Part shown: positions 46,989 to 59,194 of the stretch, in pieces
How positions within the stretch are numbered: position 1 is the stretch's first letter
Layout of the letters: the number at the start of each line of letters is the position of its first letter
Source of the DNA: Haliotis asinina
Lineage: Eukaryota > Mollusca > Gastropoda > Lepetellida > Haliotidae
Assembly: GCF_037392515.1 (NCBI RefSeq)
Contig: NC_090281.1
Span: 56,088,753 to 56,152,752 of the forward strand
Length of the DNA stretch: 64,000 nt
Direction: 5' to 3'
Notes under the pieces: model-generated
Told to the model about the DNA's origin: nothing
Seen by the model: the letters and a program-made list of their open reading frames with translations, nothing else
The model's database searches: none
Made by a program: the position numbers and the translations under genes

Positions 46989-49900
46989 CTGCAAAAGAGC
47001 ATGAAAACACCATAATGAAGGATATACAGTCAATAAAAGTAGTAGTATATGGGCATACACATAACGATTGTAAATAAAACAGATGATAAGTGCAAAGATA
47101 TTCAGGATATGTCAATGATTTGATCAACCTTCAAAGGATAGTACTAATGTGGGGATGAATGTTATAAACAAATTTGTGACTGACTGAGTGGCAATTTGTA
47201 CCTGGTTCTTTGGCATGAACAATTTAACCACAGCAATCCCATATAGGTCATAGGCATAGTCTGCAGTAGGTCTAATTTACATCCTTTCTCAGTTCGCATC
47301 CATCAGACAGTTTATCTTTACCCAATAATTTTCACGGTGGAAACGTTTCATCAGCAATATTTACCTTGAGTTTCTTTTCAATCCTGTCAACCTCCTCCCC
47401 CAGGAGGTCGATGATTTTCTCTCCGTGGTTCAACATGAAGCCCTCCACATCCTCCACCTTCTGCAGTTCACGCATCTCCTACAGGCATCAAACATACAGC
47501 ACAATACACTGATGTGTCGTAGAAAGATTTCATAATACAGCAGTTCAAGTTACATATACCACAAGGGGAAAGTCCAAACTAGTTCAGGTCATTGATGTTA
47601 CCAGCCTGAAATTGTCAAGTCTGGGTGCTAGCAATGAAGCATCAGAATGGGGTACAGTCTGTGATCTGCGAGCAACTGAATACAACCATTTGTGTACACC
47701 TTGCATAAAGAGAATGAATGAATATCACTTTACAACATATCAGCAATGTCTCCCACCGTTAAAGAAGACTGTAATATTCATAGCATATTCACTACTTTTC
47801 ACTTTTTGGTCACACATGAGATGCATGAAATGACTGGTATCTGCATAATCACCAAATGTAGGCTGTCGACAAAATTGAAGACATTGGTTGCAATGTTTTA
47901 TGAGATATTGCATTAACGTAAATTTGAAAACTGGTCAAAGAGTCATGGTGACCTTGAAAATATGGTCAAAGTCTGTGTAATCATCCAATGTAGGCTGTCA
48001 CCGAATGTGAAGACATTGGGTGTAACAGTTCATGAGATATGGTGTTAGTTGAAAAGTAGTCAGTCGTTGTGACCTTGAAAATAAGGTCAAGGTCACTAAA
48101 ATCAACTGGTGTCTGCATAATCCCACAATGTAGCCTGTCAGCAAATTTGAAGACACTGGGTACAACAGTTCATGAGATATCGTGTTAACAAGAATTGAGA
48201 CATACAAGTGTATGGACGTACGTACAGACATACATTCCGCATCGCAGCATGGGACAATCAAAATGTTTTGGGACTTTTTTCTCTAACTTCGGCTTGTAAT
48301 AACATTTTTCCAAATAGAATTATATCACCCATATGCTGAGTGCCTTCATCAACAGTTTTTCCTAATTCTGAAGGTGAATTAAACATCAAGAAGCAAGCCA
48401 ATACTCACTGCAAGCAGCTGTTCCAAGTCCAGCTTGTAAAGGTATGCACGAGTTATCTCCCTTCCATCAAAGTCCACCTCCGCCTTGAACCTCACCTGAC
48501 CAGCCATATCAGTGGCCTTCACATCATGAAGTGACCTGAAGAAGGTCAAGAAGCAAGTCTCACATCAAGCGTTATGTGAATCTGATCTAAAAAAATAAAC
48601 ACATACTCAGGAACTACAAACAAAAAATCTAAATGTACACTTGTATCCACTAATCATGGTATAACATCTATGTCCAACCGGTCTTGACCAAATTCATAAT
48701 GCGATAAAACCCACTTCATCCAGTGAAAACATCAACAGGAAAATATGATCACGTCAACTTGACCATGTGATACCATTATCCAATCATGTGATAACATCCA
48801 GCAGATCATGTGATAATACCCAATAGATCATAGTCTAACACCTTTCATTTAAGTTTCAATCATGTGAAAACACCCAGCAGATCATGTGATAACACCAACC
48901 CAATCATGTGCCACGAGAATACCCAGATCTTGTGATAACATCCAGCAGATCATAAGTTAGCACCTTTCTATCATGTGAAAACACCCAGCAGATCATGTGA
49001 TACTACCAACCCAATCATGTGCCACAAGAGTACCCAACAGATCTTGTGATAACATCCAACATATCATGACCTTACACCTTTCAATCATGTGAACAACAAT
49101 CAGGTGAGAATGTTCACCCAACCATGTGATATCACCCAGCAAATCATAGCTAACACCTTTCAAGCATGTGATAACACAACCCAGTCATGTGCCAATACCC
49201 AACAGATCATGAGCTAACCCTTTTCAAATGTGATAACACCCAGTAGTTCATGTGAGAACACACTCCAATCATGTGCGAATATCCAGGAGATCTTGAAATA
49301 AAACATACCTTATCATGCGATCACTCTCCAGGTCCTGGCTAATCTGTTGTTTCAGAGTGTGGGGGATGGACCTGTGAGCAAAAACAGAACATGACATGAA
49401 GCAAATTTGAATAGCAATCCATTTTCAAAACACGACATAACTACCGCCTCAATCAGCTTAACAATTACATCTCCGAGGATATTAAGTCTAAAGTACCTGC
49501 CAACCAGTGCTTCAGTGTTTGTGGTGATAATAAACGTAGCAACCACCCCAAGAAGGCCGCCTATCAACATGGAGCCGAGGGAGTCGGCAAAGGGGTTGCC
49601 GGTGTAGTGTGTGATGCCCATGCATGCTGCTGCTATGCCAACCCCAACCACAGCAGCCAGATCCTCAAGCAGCACCACGTTCACATTGGGATCAAAGCCA
49701 CCCTTCACTGAAACATGGAGAGGTCTCACAGCAATCAGACGTGGACTACACCTCAACAGGACTGAGAACATCTTCAGCTGTGAAGACTGAATGAATCCTG
49801 ACCAATAAAGAGAGACGCTTGAGCATTTAGGTCTCATGCTGATACAGATGGAAAACACACAATGTCATAATGATGTTCGGACATGTTGCAAGATATAATC

Positions 49901-52900
49901 ATACACATTATCACAGACCTGACCAAAACTTGTCAGTCTAATAGTGAGTGAGTGAGTTTGGTTTTACGTCGCTTTTAGCAATATTACAGCGATATCACGG
50001 CGGGGAACACCAGAAAATGGGCCTCACACATTGTACCCATGTGGGGAATCGAAGCTCGAACCCAGGTCTTCGGAGTGACGAGCGAATGCTTTAACCAATA
50101 GGTGGCTACCCCACCACCCATCAGTCTAATAATTTGTGACAGGTGAGCTACCAAGTTTTGTCATTATCAAATGATCATGATGCAGCTTAGCGTCGTCTTT
50201 CAGTGTAAGGACGCAATGGACAGTCCTACTCACCATACTGCCAGAACCTCATGTTCTTGGCCCAACTCTTCTTCCTTACTTGGTTCACAGCCACAAGCAG
50301 TGTCGCTGGAACAGAAGCAACTCTCAGTTTACACAGTCTGCCATACCATATTCATTCTCATCTATGGAACATAACTAACTCATGGAGATCCTTTACAACA
50401 TTACTGATTAACCAGCATCAAAAATCATTCTGTCTGTCACCAAGAGATTTGACATATCCACAGATTTCAGAATCTATAGTGTAGATAAGCATTACCATCT
50501 TGATGGAAACAAGCTTGTACCGATTCCGTCTAGCAATATCTTCAAAAAGTCAAGTCTGTGCGTGAAAAGTGCTTACACTAGTTTATTACACTGTGCTGCT
50601 GACAGCAAAGCTTGAGCCTGTTGGCTGATAGAGCACCAATTCGAGTGTGATGGAAAACAATTGTCCAATCACAGCTTAGATGGTTCCTCCTTGATCTGAG
50701 TACCATCATGACATACTGAGATCCACATAATGACATATTCACATAACGACACATTCACATAATGACACACTCACATTCACAAGTATTACCATAATGGTAG
50801 ACATGTACCGATTCCTATATGTACTCAGTCAAGTGAGTCAGTTAAAAGTGTTTTATCCTAACTTTCTACACAGTGCTTAGAGGCAATGTGAGCTTGTCTT
50901 GTGGTGCGGTTGATACTATAACAGTACAAGTGGGAAGAAAAACAATTTGTCTAATCACAGCTTACAGACATTCCTCCTTGATCTAAGTACCCTTACTACT
51001 CGAAATGCCATAACAAGTTTTAATGACCATATATGGTCAATCAAGTTCTGTTGTTTATTGTCTGACAAAGTTACAGTCAGCTCACCTCCTTCTGAGACAA
51101 AGGCAGCTGCAAGAGTCCCAACAGCCTGAAACAAAATCAGGTGACCATGGTTACTGTATTCAAGATTCAGGCTGAGTGGAGACATTCGTCAGTACATAAA
51201 CCTAAAGCTGAAGTGTAAATATTTAGATGAACACTGATATGGTTTCATCCCCGGTCAAGTCTCAGCTAATTCAGCTGATCATTCTACCTGGTGTCCTTTA
51301 ACTTCAGTGAAATGGCCAGATGGTGTGCATGCCTGAATTAGGACTTTGGAAGGAGACATTTTTGTAAACAGAATATTCCTAAGTATACCACCCTAAATGA
51401 CAATGTACACTTCGGTGTTAATGTCACTCTGACACCACTGTGGATACTTCCAGCATGATGTGCAATGAAAAACAGAGGATGATGAGATGATTACCCCTTT
51501 GGGAAACAGATGAGTGTTAAGCCCACACAACATCCTATCCTGGCACAACAAAGGGACAAAACTCTGAATGGGGAATTGCAGTGTACCTACCCAATATATG
51601 GAGCCAAGCTGTTCTGGATGGAGGAATCCCTGGATACCATGGTAACAGGACAGACCTGAACCCAGACAGAAGATGCCCACACCACTGATCAGGGAGGAGA
51701 TGTGCCTCAGATTGACAAACCCATAGCTGTAAAAGGCAAAGTTGTGTTTACGTTGCATGTGACCTTTAACAGTGGTTGAACCATACTCCCTCACTCGACT
51801 GACACATCGATATCTGTATCTTTAACATAATATTTAGTTAGGGGGTCATCTTCTCTATAGCATCAGCTTATCTACAGTAATATACAACAGGTGTTGTATT
51901 GAAGAAACATGACTCTCAAGTATCAATAGTCCATTAATATCAGGCTGGTGTATGCCAGCATGATGTGGCAGCACTACCCGCGGGGATGCAGGTTTCAGAT
52001 GCTCCTACTTACGGATGGTCGGAATCAGGCTTTTGCATGGAGTGGTACAATCCAAATGCCAGGATAACCTGAAAAGAAAATTACAATTTCCCAGGCATTG
52101 TGATTACCTTATTCAGAAATGGACAAATTCAGTAGTAATGTTTTGGTTCACTAATGCTATAGACTGCAACACAGTTCAGAAAGTGTATACATTTAGACCA
52201 AGCTCCAACAAACACAGTATTTCAATGGAAGACAGAGTGATTAACAGTGCCCTTTACCTATTTAGGCTGTGAAAAGCATGTGGAGATCACTTATACTAAT
52301 AGCAATAGTCTCCTACCACAATTCATGCTCACATCATTAGAGTCTTAAGTCCTTGTGAAAGAATGAGTGTTAAGAAAACCGTAGTGCAAATTCATGATTA
52401 ATTTGTGGAACAGGCCTTGTTTGACAGAACCAAGAAGGGATTATGGATATCAGTATTGACCTACCTGGTTGACAGTGTCTGCCACTGAGTGAATTACTTC
52501 TGAGAACATGCTGTGTGAGCCTGTGAAGATCCAGGCTACAAGCTTTATCAGGCTGTTCAAAGCATTACTGAAAACACGAAAAACAGATGATGGTACAGAA
52601 ACAAGAATTGCAAGAAGTTTTCACCATGGTCGGGACAGATGAATAATTACATCCAAATAATCTTAGGTTCTATTGTTTATCATCACACCCCTTGAAAGAT
52701 TTGTTCACAGATTTTTAACATCTCATGGTTTCAGTTGTCACTGTATTTGGTATATCCTCACTCATATAATGACACTGTAACCTGTATACTATGGAGACTG
52801 GGTCAGGCACCCTTGCAGTGACATAGCCAGCAACATCTCGTAACATCAGAGAAACATGGCATGCACCAGTCTGACCACAATTCATTTAGCTTGCTCCTTA

Positions 52901-55900
52901 ATTTTACAATAAGCAAAGATTACTTAGGACTTAGGGACTTGCATAACAGGATGATGACAAATTATCCTGAAACTTACACAAAAATTGCTGACATGACAAC
53001 TCTTCCTGTACCACTCTCCAAAAATATTTCCCTCTGAAAATTAAAAAAGTAATCCTGCCAGTTGTATACAATCTTTACATTCTATAAGCAGGAGTATTGA
53101 ATGTAATCTTCCAAATATATCAAAATGGTGTCCAAGCTGACAACATCCACACAGTGAAGGTTCTAGGCTACCGGTTTTAGTGAATAAGACAATTAAACTT
53201 TGTATGGATTAGGTTGGCACCGACATTACACTTTGTGTGGAAAATAAGCATTATCTCTGTGTTTTTAACAGGTTTGTTTATGTAAATACTTTGTGACAAA
53301 GAAAGTACTTTGTGAACAACTTGGATGAAATGTGACAGAACCTACTGTCAATTTGTGTAGGCATAGTCTTTCCTTGAGATGATTGTCACAATCATATTCA
53401 ATAGTGTTATTGACTCAAAACAACTTCATGCTCATTTATTGTCTTGGGAAACAAAATCTCTTCTATTAATTAGCCGCAAAGGAAGCCATTTTAAAAGGGC
53501 TAAAGTCTGGCAGAGGCTTGGTTAGTTTGTTATGAATGCCACACTCAGATATATTCTAGCTATATCGCAGTGGTCTGTAAATAACTGAGCCTTGAAAGGA
53601 TAATCAAGTTATCAACAGCATGAGCACTGATCTACACAACTGGGATAAGTTCATATGTGTCAACCGAGTCAGCAAGCCTGATTACATGACATGTTAGTCG
53701 CCTTTTACCGCAAGCTGAAGTCCAGTTCTGACCCAAATCTTCACTGAATCTGGGAGAGGCAATGCAACATCCTTCTAAACAGTATATCAGCATGTCAGAA
53801 ATGATATTATATATTGTACACATCTCCCACTGAGGTGGAACCTCCAAACACTGGCATAGACAAACCAAGAATCATAACTGACAATGTAGGATTTGAACCC
53901 ATGACCAGCATGACCAAGTTCAGCCAAGGGACACAACTCTGCAAAATTACAACAGAAAGAAGAACATGGAGGGTAAAAAGAGGACTAGAGTAAAAGGAAA
54001 CTAACAACTGTGTAACTTTTGTCAGTGGTTGGACGATCTTCTGTCAAGGCCGATACTCGTAGTTTGTGCTGGTCAATGAGGCGCCGAATTTCAAACACAT
54101 CATCTAGAAAAACAAGGGAAACAATTCTTAAATGGTATTTCTTCTGTTTGTTCAGTGATCTGTGGCACAATCAACAACATTCTATCCATATGACAGTGGT
54201 CTGTATTAAGCAGCCTGGGACAGAGAATCCAATGACTGAGTGCATGAGCATGGACTTACACAACTGGGAAATGAAGACATGCACAAACCTTGTTGGCATG
54301 TTAGTGATAGTCATCTCTTAGAACAAGCACAGGCTGAAAAAGCCCAATTCCAATCTGGATCGTCATGGTATCAATTCAGAAACAGGTTAATTCTTAATAC
54401 CTGACATAATTAGCCAACAAATGTAAATTCAAAAAGTCCAATCATAAAATATACCAAAATAATCCTTAAATTTTTAAACAACACTTTATCACGCTTACGT
54501 TCCACTTACATGTTGAAAATACTTTTTAAACATGTAATTATTCAGGAATTTCAAGAATTGCCTGAACTTCAAAAAGACATTGACACTATTTTATGATAAG
54601 CATTGTAAAATACACTGCAGTTATCCACAGGTTCTGACTCTGACCATGTTAGCTATACAGCTACATGCAACACAGCGTAGACTCACATCGGTTTCCATCC
54701 ATCAGTTTTTGTTTCTCCTTGTTGAGTTTCTCCAGGCTGCCCCACACTCTTGTGGCTCTGTTGAAACCAACACAAATATTGTTTACTGTTATTAAGATCT
54801 ACAGCATACACTGACATTTGCTAAACAGTAGAAAGTTCATGACCTCATCTTAATTTTACGTGTACATTTCAGCAATTCTCAACATTCTCAGCACTGACTA
54901 GTCAGTTGAAGAATCATGGCATGTTCAGTAATATTCCAGTTGTCTGACAGTGGTTTACAAATAAATGAGTCTCAACCAATGATTGATATCATGAACATCA
55001 ACCCACAGAATCCTGTAAGATGACATGCATCAGTGACTCTTATAAAATCAGCTTGGTCAGTGGCATGTCATTGTATACGAATGGAAGGAGGGAGTTCACC
55101 ATTTTCATCCATGAGGTTTGAAAAGTTGTAAAATTTTGTATTTTACACCATTTGTTCATGCAGACAGATAATAGGATATCAAATTATCATACGAGTGCCC
55201 ATGTTATACTATGCTTATGACACACAGGCTGGCTACCCATCACTGCCATACTTAGAACTCAATGTCATGACATCACATCACCATGACAGAGGGATATTTT
55301 GCCCAAGGGAAAAAAGAAATATGCACCCTGACTTTTCGCCCTCATAGGTCATAAAACCTGTAATTCCATATACACTGTACGTCATTCTGTAAACACAGCT
55401 GGTCTCGGTGTAAATCAACAGGTTGAAACTTTGTGAACTTGTTAACTAGAAATGCTGAATGCTTATCAATCAACTGAAGCAACAAAACTGGTAGACGAAG
55501 ATAATGACTGGAAGGACAAATCTGGAAGTGCTGCCCTAAATCACAGCTGGGCAGCCATTTGGTGATCATTGTCTTCTTTCCAAGCAAACCAGGATAGTAT
55601 CATCTAGCACTGAAAATTAACACACAAAACAAAACAGTATGGTACTCACAAATCTTCAACATCCGAGCGCAGATACACAACTATCTTTGGTCCTGTCTCA
55701 TATGGGCTCCGTCTTGAGTACTTAGGCAGTTCATCGAGATCACTGGTGAAGGGATGATAGTTTCAGATATGATAACTTTTTAGATAGCCTGGTAATGTCA
55801 TACGTAAGTTAGAATAGAGTACATTACACCAGACTGGTCCAATTACCAGTGCCCATGTATTACAGAACACTTCATGGTTACCATGTCAACATGGAAAACA

Positions 55901-57853
55901 AAATCCTTCTAATGTATCTACCTTTATTGATTTATTAATAATGTTTTGGAGCAATAATCCATCAGTAATATGGTCTGTAAATAGTCTGGACCAGACAATT
56001 CAGTGACTGACACAATGATGACAGATCTACCAAGTCAGCCATTCTGACCATCCAACTGTCTCTCACAATATGCACAGGTTAACAAGATATGTTTTAAGCT
56101 ACCTGTTAGCACTTGGCGGAATTTGTTTACAAATTACATATACAATACCAGCTCTTTTAGACAACTCACCTTGGTTTTAGGAGGTATTCATTCATAGCCC
56201 TGACAGGTAGAATGTATATATTGCCTGTGTAACTGTAGTCTATAGACTTCTTTCTTGCTCGAGGGGTAACTACAAGCATACAGTTAGATAGTTGTCACTA
56301 CTATTATCAAATATATTTGGTATTTATACACTTATCCTGCTTCATATGCATAATATAAAAAACACGCTGTTGAACGAAAATGTAATCCCAAGATTCAGGG
56401 ACTGGATATCTCTCATATAGAGAACATTTCCAATAAACAAACAGCCCCGACAGGCAACATGTGACCCATGCAAAACTCAATACTTATTCACAAAGTGATC
56501 TTTGGAGTTAAACTTAGTACAGTGGAAGCTGTCTAAAGTGGCTCTCATTGAGACTGTAGAAATAATCCAGTTTGGACAATGTGCCGGATTATAGAGCTCA
56601 GGACAAGTGTACAGGCCACAGACGGGACTGAGATTTTACGCCAGTCTTGACAACATGCCGGATTGGGCAAATGCTGGTTTTGACACCTTCCACTGTACAC
56701 ACAAGCATTTCAAAATCCATTTCAGTTCACAGAGTTTCACCCTAGATAGCCTGTCCTGTTCACAACATGCACAATCATTTACCTTTTAAAACCTTTTGTG
56801 GTTGTGATGACTTTGTATCCACCAAGGTGTTGGAGGATGTGCTTGGAGCCTTTGGAGTAGAGAGTGGGGTTTGGGCTGCAGGGGCAGCCATCTTGGGCTG
56901 AGGAGATCCAGATTCTGATTGTCCATCGTTGCTGCCTGTGCTCGAGCTCAGCTGGCGTTCAAGGTTGGCAAGAGTCTGGGACCAGGTACCCTGGATTTTC
57001 TTGATATATTTGCGTGTGGTGCTGAACTGTCGCTGACAGTCTATATTTAAATCAGAAAGTTACAACTCAATTTTGGTGTCATGAAGCCATTGACAATGTT
57101 GACAATGGCTGTTAGTTTTCTCATATTTGTTTGCCAGGAGACATGGTAGACAAGAAGGACACTATCCACAAAAGTTCACAGCACCACATCATTCATAAGA
57201 ACATTCATAAAGTTGTTATGAACACTTTGTTGACTTAGACCTAGTACTTTAAAGTTTAATATCACAATGAAATTTAAACAAAAAATTGACTGAAAACTAA
57301 CAAAGAAAAAGCAAAGTATCCTTGCACTGCAAACATTGTAAACAAGCATGATCAAGCTGAATAACCCTGAGAAACAAGTTTACGTCTTTCTGGATATTGT
57401 AATTTAAAACATGTTAGGTGAATATTATATGATCAGATTTAGTTCAAATGAAGGTAACAGATTTAGATTATTATAAGTGTAAGTGAAATGGTTAAAGTCA
57501 TGATACTGGAGAGATTGACTGATCAAAGTCTTGATGACAAAGGCCTAATGTGTAAATGCTAAGGGGAGCTACTAAACATATGAGGAAAAGAAACACTATA
57601 CACAGATAAGATTAACTTCAAATGGCTAACCCACAAAGTGACAGGTTAAAGACAGCTTGCAAACCTGATAAATGAATAGCCTGATCAGTTTTATTAGAGG
57701 TAATTGTTACGAAGATGTGACCCTATCCTTCTCCTCACCTCTACACAAGTGATGAGAAACCTTTCTCTGCTGAAGTCCCACACCAACTCGAAGCTGAGAT
57801 CTCAGAGCCTGCTGCAACAACAACTGTGCCTCATGACACAGTGGTCGCAACAT
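46944..57853 (-). CDS. SLC30A9: SLC30A9/ZnT9 mitochondrial zinc transporter
   Basis: Cation diffusion facilitator. Exons: 57739-57853, 56783-57032, 56170-56269, 55650-55742, 54687-54757, 54006-54103, 52978-53033, 52465-52567, 52013-52068, 51591-51726, 51086-51125, 50234-50305, 49497-49707, 49309-49371, 48409-48535, 47365-47478, 46944-46988. Exons 2-17 join in phase to 545 codons including the stop. Signatures: VRAMNEYLLKPSDLDELPK, IVVYLRSDVEDLATRVWGSL, SMFSEVIHSVADTVNQ (HxxxD zinc site), YGFVNLRHISSLISGVGIF, VVLLEDLAAVVGVGIA, TNTEALVGR and RHVDLEAL at the end. Human SLC30A9 exports zinc from mitochondria. The first exon reads as a presequence, but its donor is one base out of phase with exon 2, so a small exon or a different start may be missing. 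Exon 3 onward is secure. Confidence 0.93.
47850..48240. repeat. about 130-bp repeat, three diverged copies
   Basis: Units share CATAATCNCNNAATGTAGNCTGTC-like sequence, GAAGACATTGG, TTCATGAGATAT and GTGACCTTGAAAATANGGTCAA. The last copy ends in CGTACGTACAGACATACAT. In an intron of SLC30A9; the ACCTTGAAAATAAGGTCAAGG palindromic core suggests a mobile-element origin. Confidence 0.65.
48690..49308. repeat. array of a SLC30A9 exon-donor junction
   Basis: About 20 degenerate units of 28-35 bp such as CAATCATGTGATAACACCCA plus GCAGAT. The array runs up to the exon at 49,309, whose edge reads CTTATCATGCGATCACTCTC. The unit therefore resembles the exon's last 20 bp (minus GATCGCATGATAAG). Same behaviour as the arrays in the TRPM2-like gene. 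Confidence 0.7.
49945..50120 (+). repeat. second SINE-like family copy
   Basis: GTGAGTGAGTGAGTTTGGTT, then CAATATTACAGCGATATCAC, TGTACCCATGTGGGGAATCG and a tail CCAATAGGTGGCTACCCCAC. It shares the 5' GTGAGT motif with the main SINE but differs after it. Confidence 0.75.
53520..53800 (+). repeat. abalone-type SINE copy
   Basis: Diverged copy with ATATTCTAGCTATATCGCAG, ATGAGCACTGATCTACACAA and TGTCAACCGAGTCAGCAAGC. Further fragments lie at about 54,175-54,365, 54,905-55,075 and 55,935-56,070, all in SLC30A9 introns. Confidence 0.75.
57739..57853 (-). CDS. SLC30A9: SLC30A9 first exon, presequence-like
   Basis: Reads MLRPLCHEAQLLLQQALRSQ then LRVGVGLQQRKVSHHLCR: Arg/Leu-rich and amphipathic with one acidic residue, as in mitochondrial targeting peptides. 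Exon 2 opens RQFSTTRK, which looks like an R-x-(F/Y)-S processing site. The donor GTGAGG leaves phase 1 while exon 2 needs phase 0; this is unresolved. Confidence 0.6.
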
Positions 57854-59194
57854 CGTTACTCTGATATGAGTTGGAACCTGTTTTACAATTGAAAAAACTG
57901 GTGAGAAAGATCTAATCTATGTGCAGCCTTTGAAATACCTGCAGGCTTGACCGCCTAGGATGGGTTATTTTCAACACAGCCTACCAGATTCTCAAATTCA
58001 CTTGTCCGATGGTCAGTTTAAAATACAGATATGTATATGAAGATATCCATCATATTTCTGGACAATAAATCATAATTAATTCACTTGTACATGTAAATAA
58101 TGAATTCCAATTGGATGATAAACTATGTTGCTTGTCCAGCCTAAATTATTTGCACTGCAGGCCAGTCTAACCAGTCAAGTGGTCTGGCTGAATTTTGTGG
58201 AAGTCTTTTGGGTAAGAGTTCCACCACCTCCCACCCCAGCCAAAATTATAGACTGACATGCATACCTCACCCTAAATATACAATCAATGAACTAGATCAG
58301 GTATGGAAAACAATCAATGAAATTATTTCACTGTTGGAATATTACAACTGGGAAGGTGGAAATATTCTATGTAAAAAGAAAGGGGTACGGGCGGAACCCT
58401 TTCCGTCTTTGAAACAATGTATTAATGATTTTCATGCCATTCCTGTTTCAAGCTGGGAAATACCAATCAAAATCAGCTTATCATCAAGCCGAAAATAACG
58501 GGACATACTGATAAAATCTGGTTATGATTATCGTGCTTAATTATGTCTGTCACTTATGGGAGTGGGATATTAAACGACTAATGAAAAGTTTCATTCATTC
58601 AGTACCTGATACTCATTTATTTATCGTGGAAACAACATTTAATCACTTGAAATAATCCGACCGCCTCACTGGTCCACTACTGCTAATAGGCTAATAGTTG
58701 TCAGGTGTCTGAGGTGATGTCTGTTCTGGCAGTTGACATCCCTTCTGCCGATGTCACCTTGACAGACACGGAGTCATCGCTATTATTCATTACATTTTCA
58801 ACAAGCTGTCACATTTATAAAGCTCCATTGATTACTTTAAACATTATCTTGTCGTTACCTTTGCAACGTGCAATTTAATTCTTCATATCATGTAATCCTT
58901 GCACGTTAGGGAAACCATCTTTGTTTATAAATATATTTGTGGTCTCGCGTGATTGGAGGAGACTTTACAACTTCCTGTTCCGGTTGAATGTCAAACAAAC
59001 AAGAACACGTGTGTTTCAGATTAGTTTGTGAACACTGGTTGAGCTAGGGAGAATTCCGTGTATTTGTGCCATTCCCACCTTCCTTTGATAGCAGTTAATT
59101 ATATATATTGAGATCTGACAAAATACAAAACAGGTAGCTCCCGAAGTTAAACGTAGTCAGTGTTAGTGTTGGTGTTCACATCCGCAGACAGGAG
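57854..59194. promoter_or_regulatory. bidirectional promoter region SLC30A9 / deacetylase
   Basis: About 1.3 kb separates the two divergent start codons. The left half carries the 57,945-58,200 repeat. The right half (58,650-59,190) is unique with a GTCTCGCGTGATTGG segment holding an inverted CCAAT box. No TATA box is near either start. Shared regulation is an inference from layout only. Confidence 0.4.
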
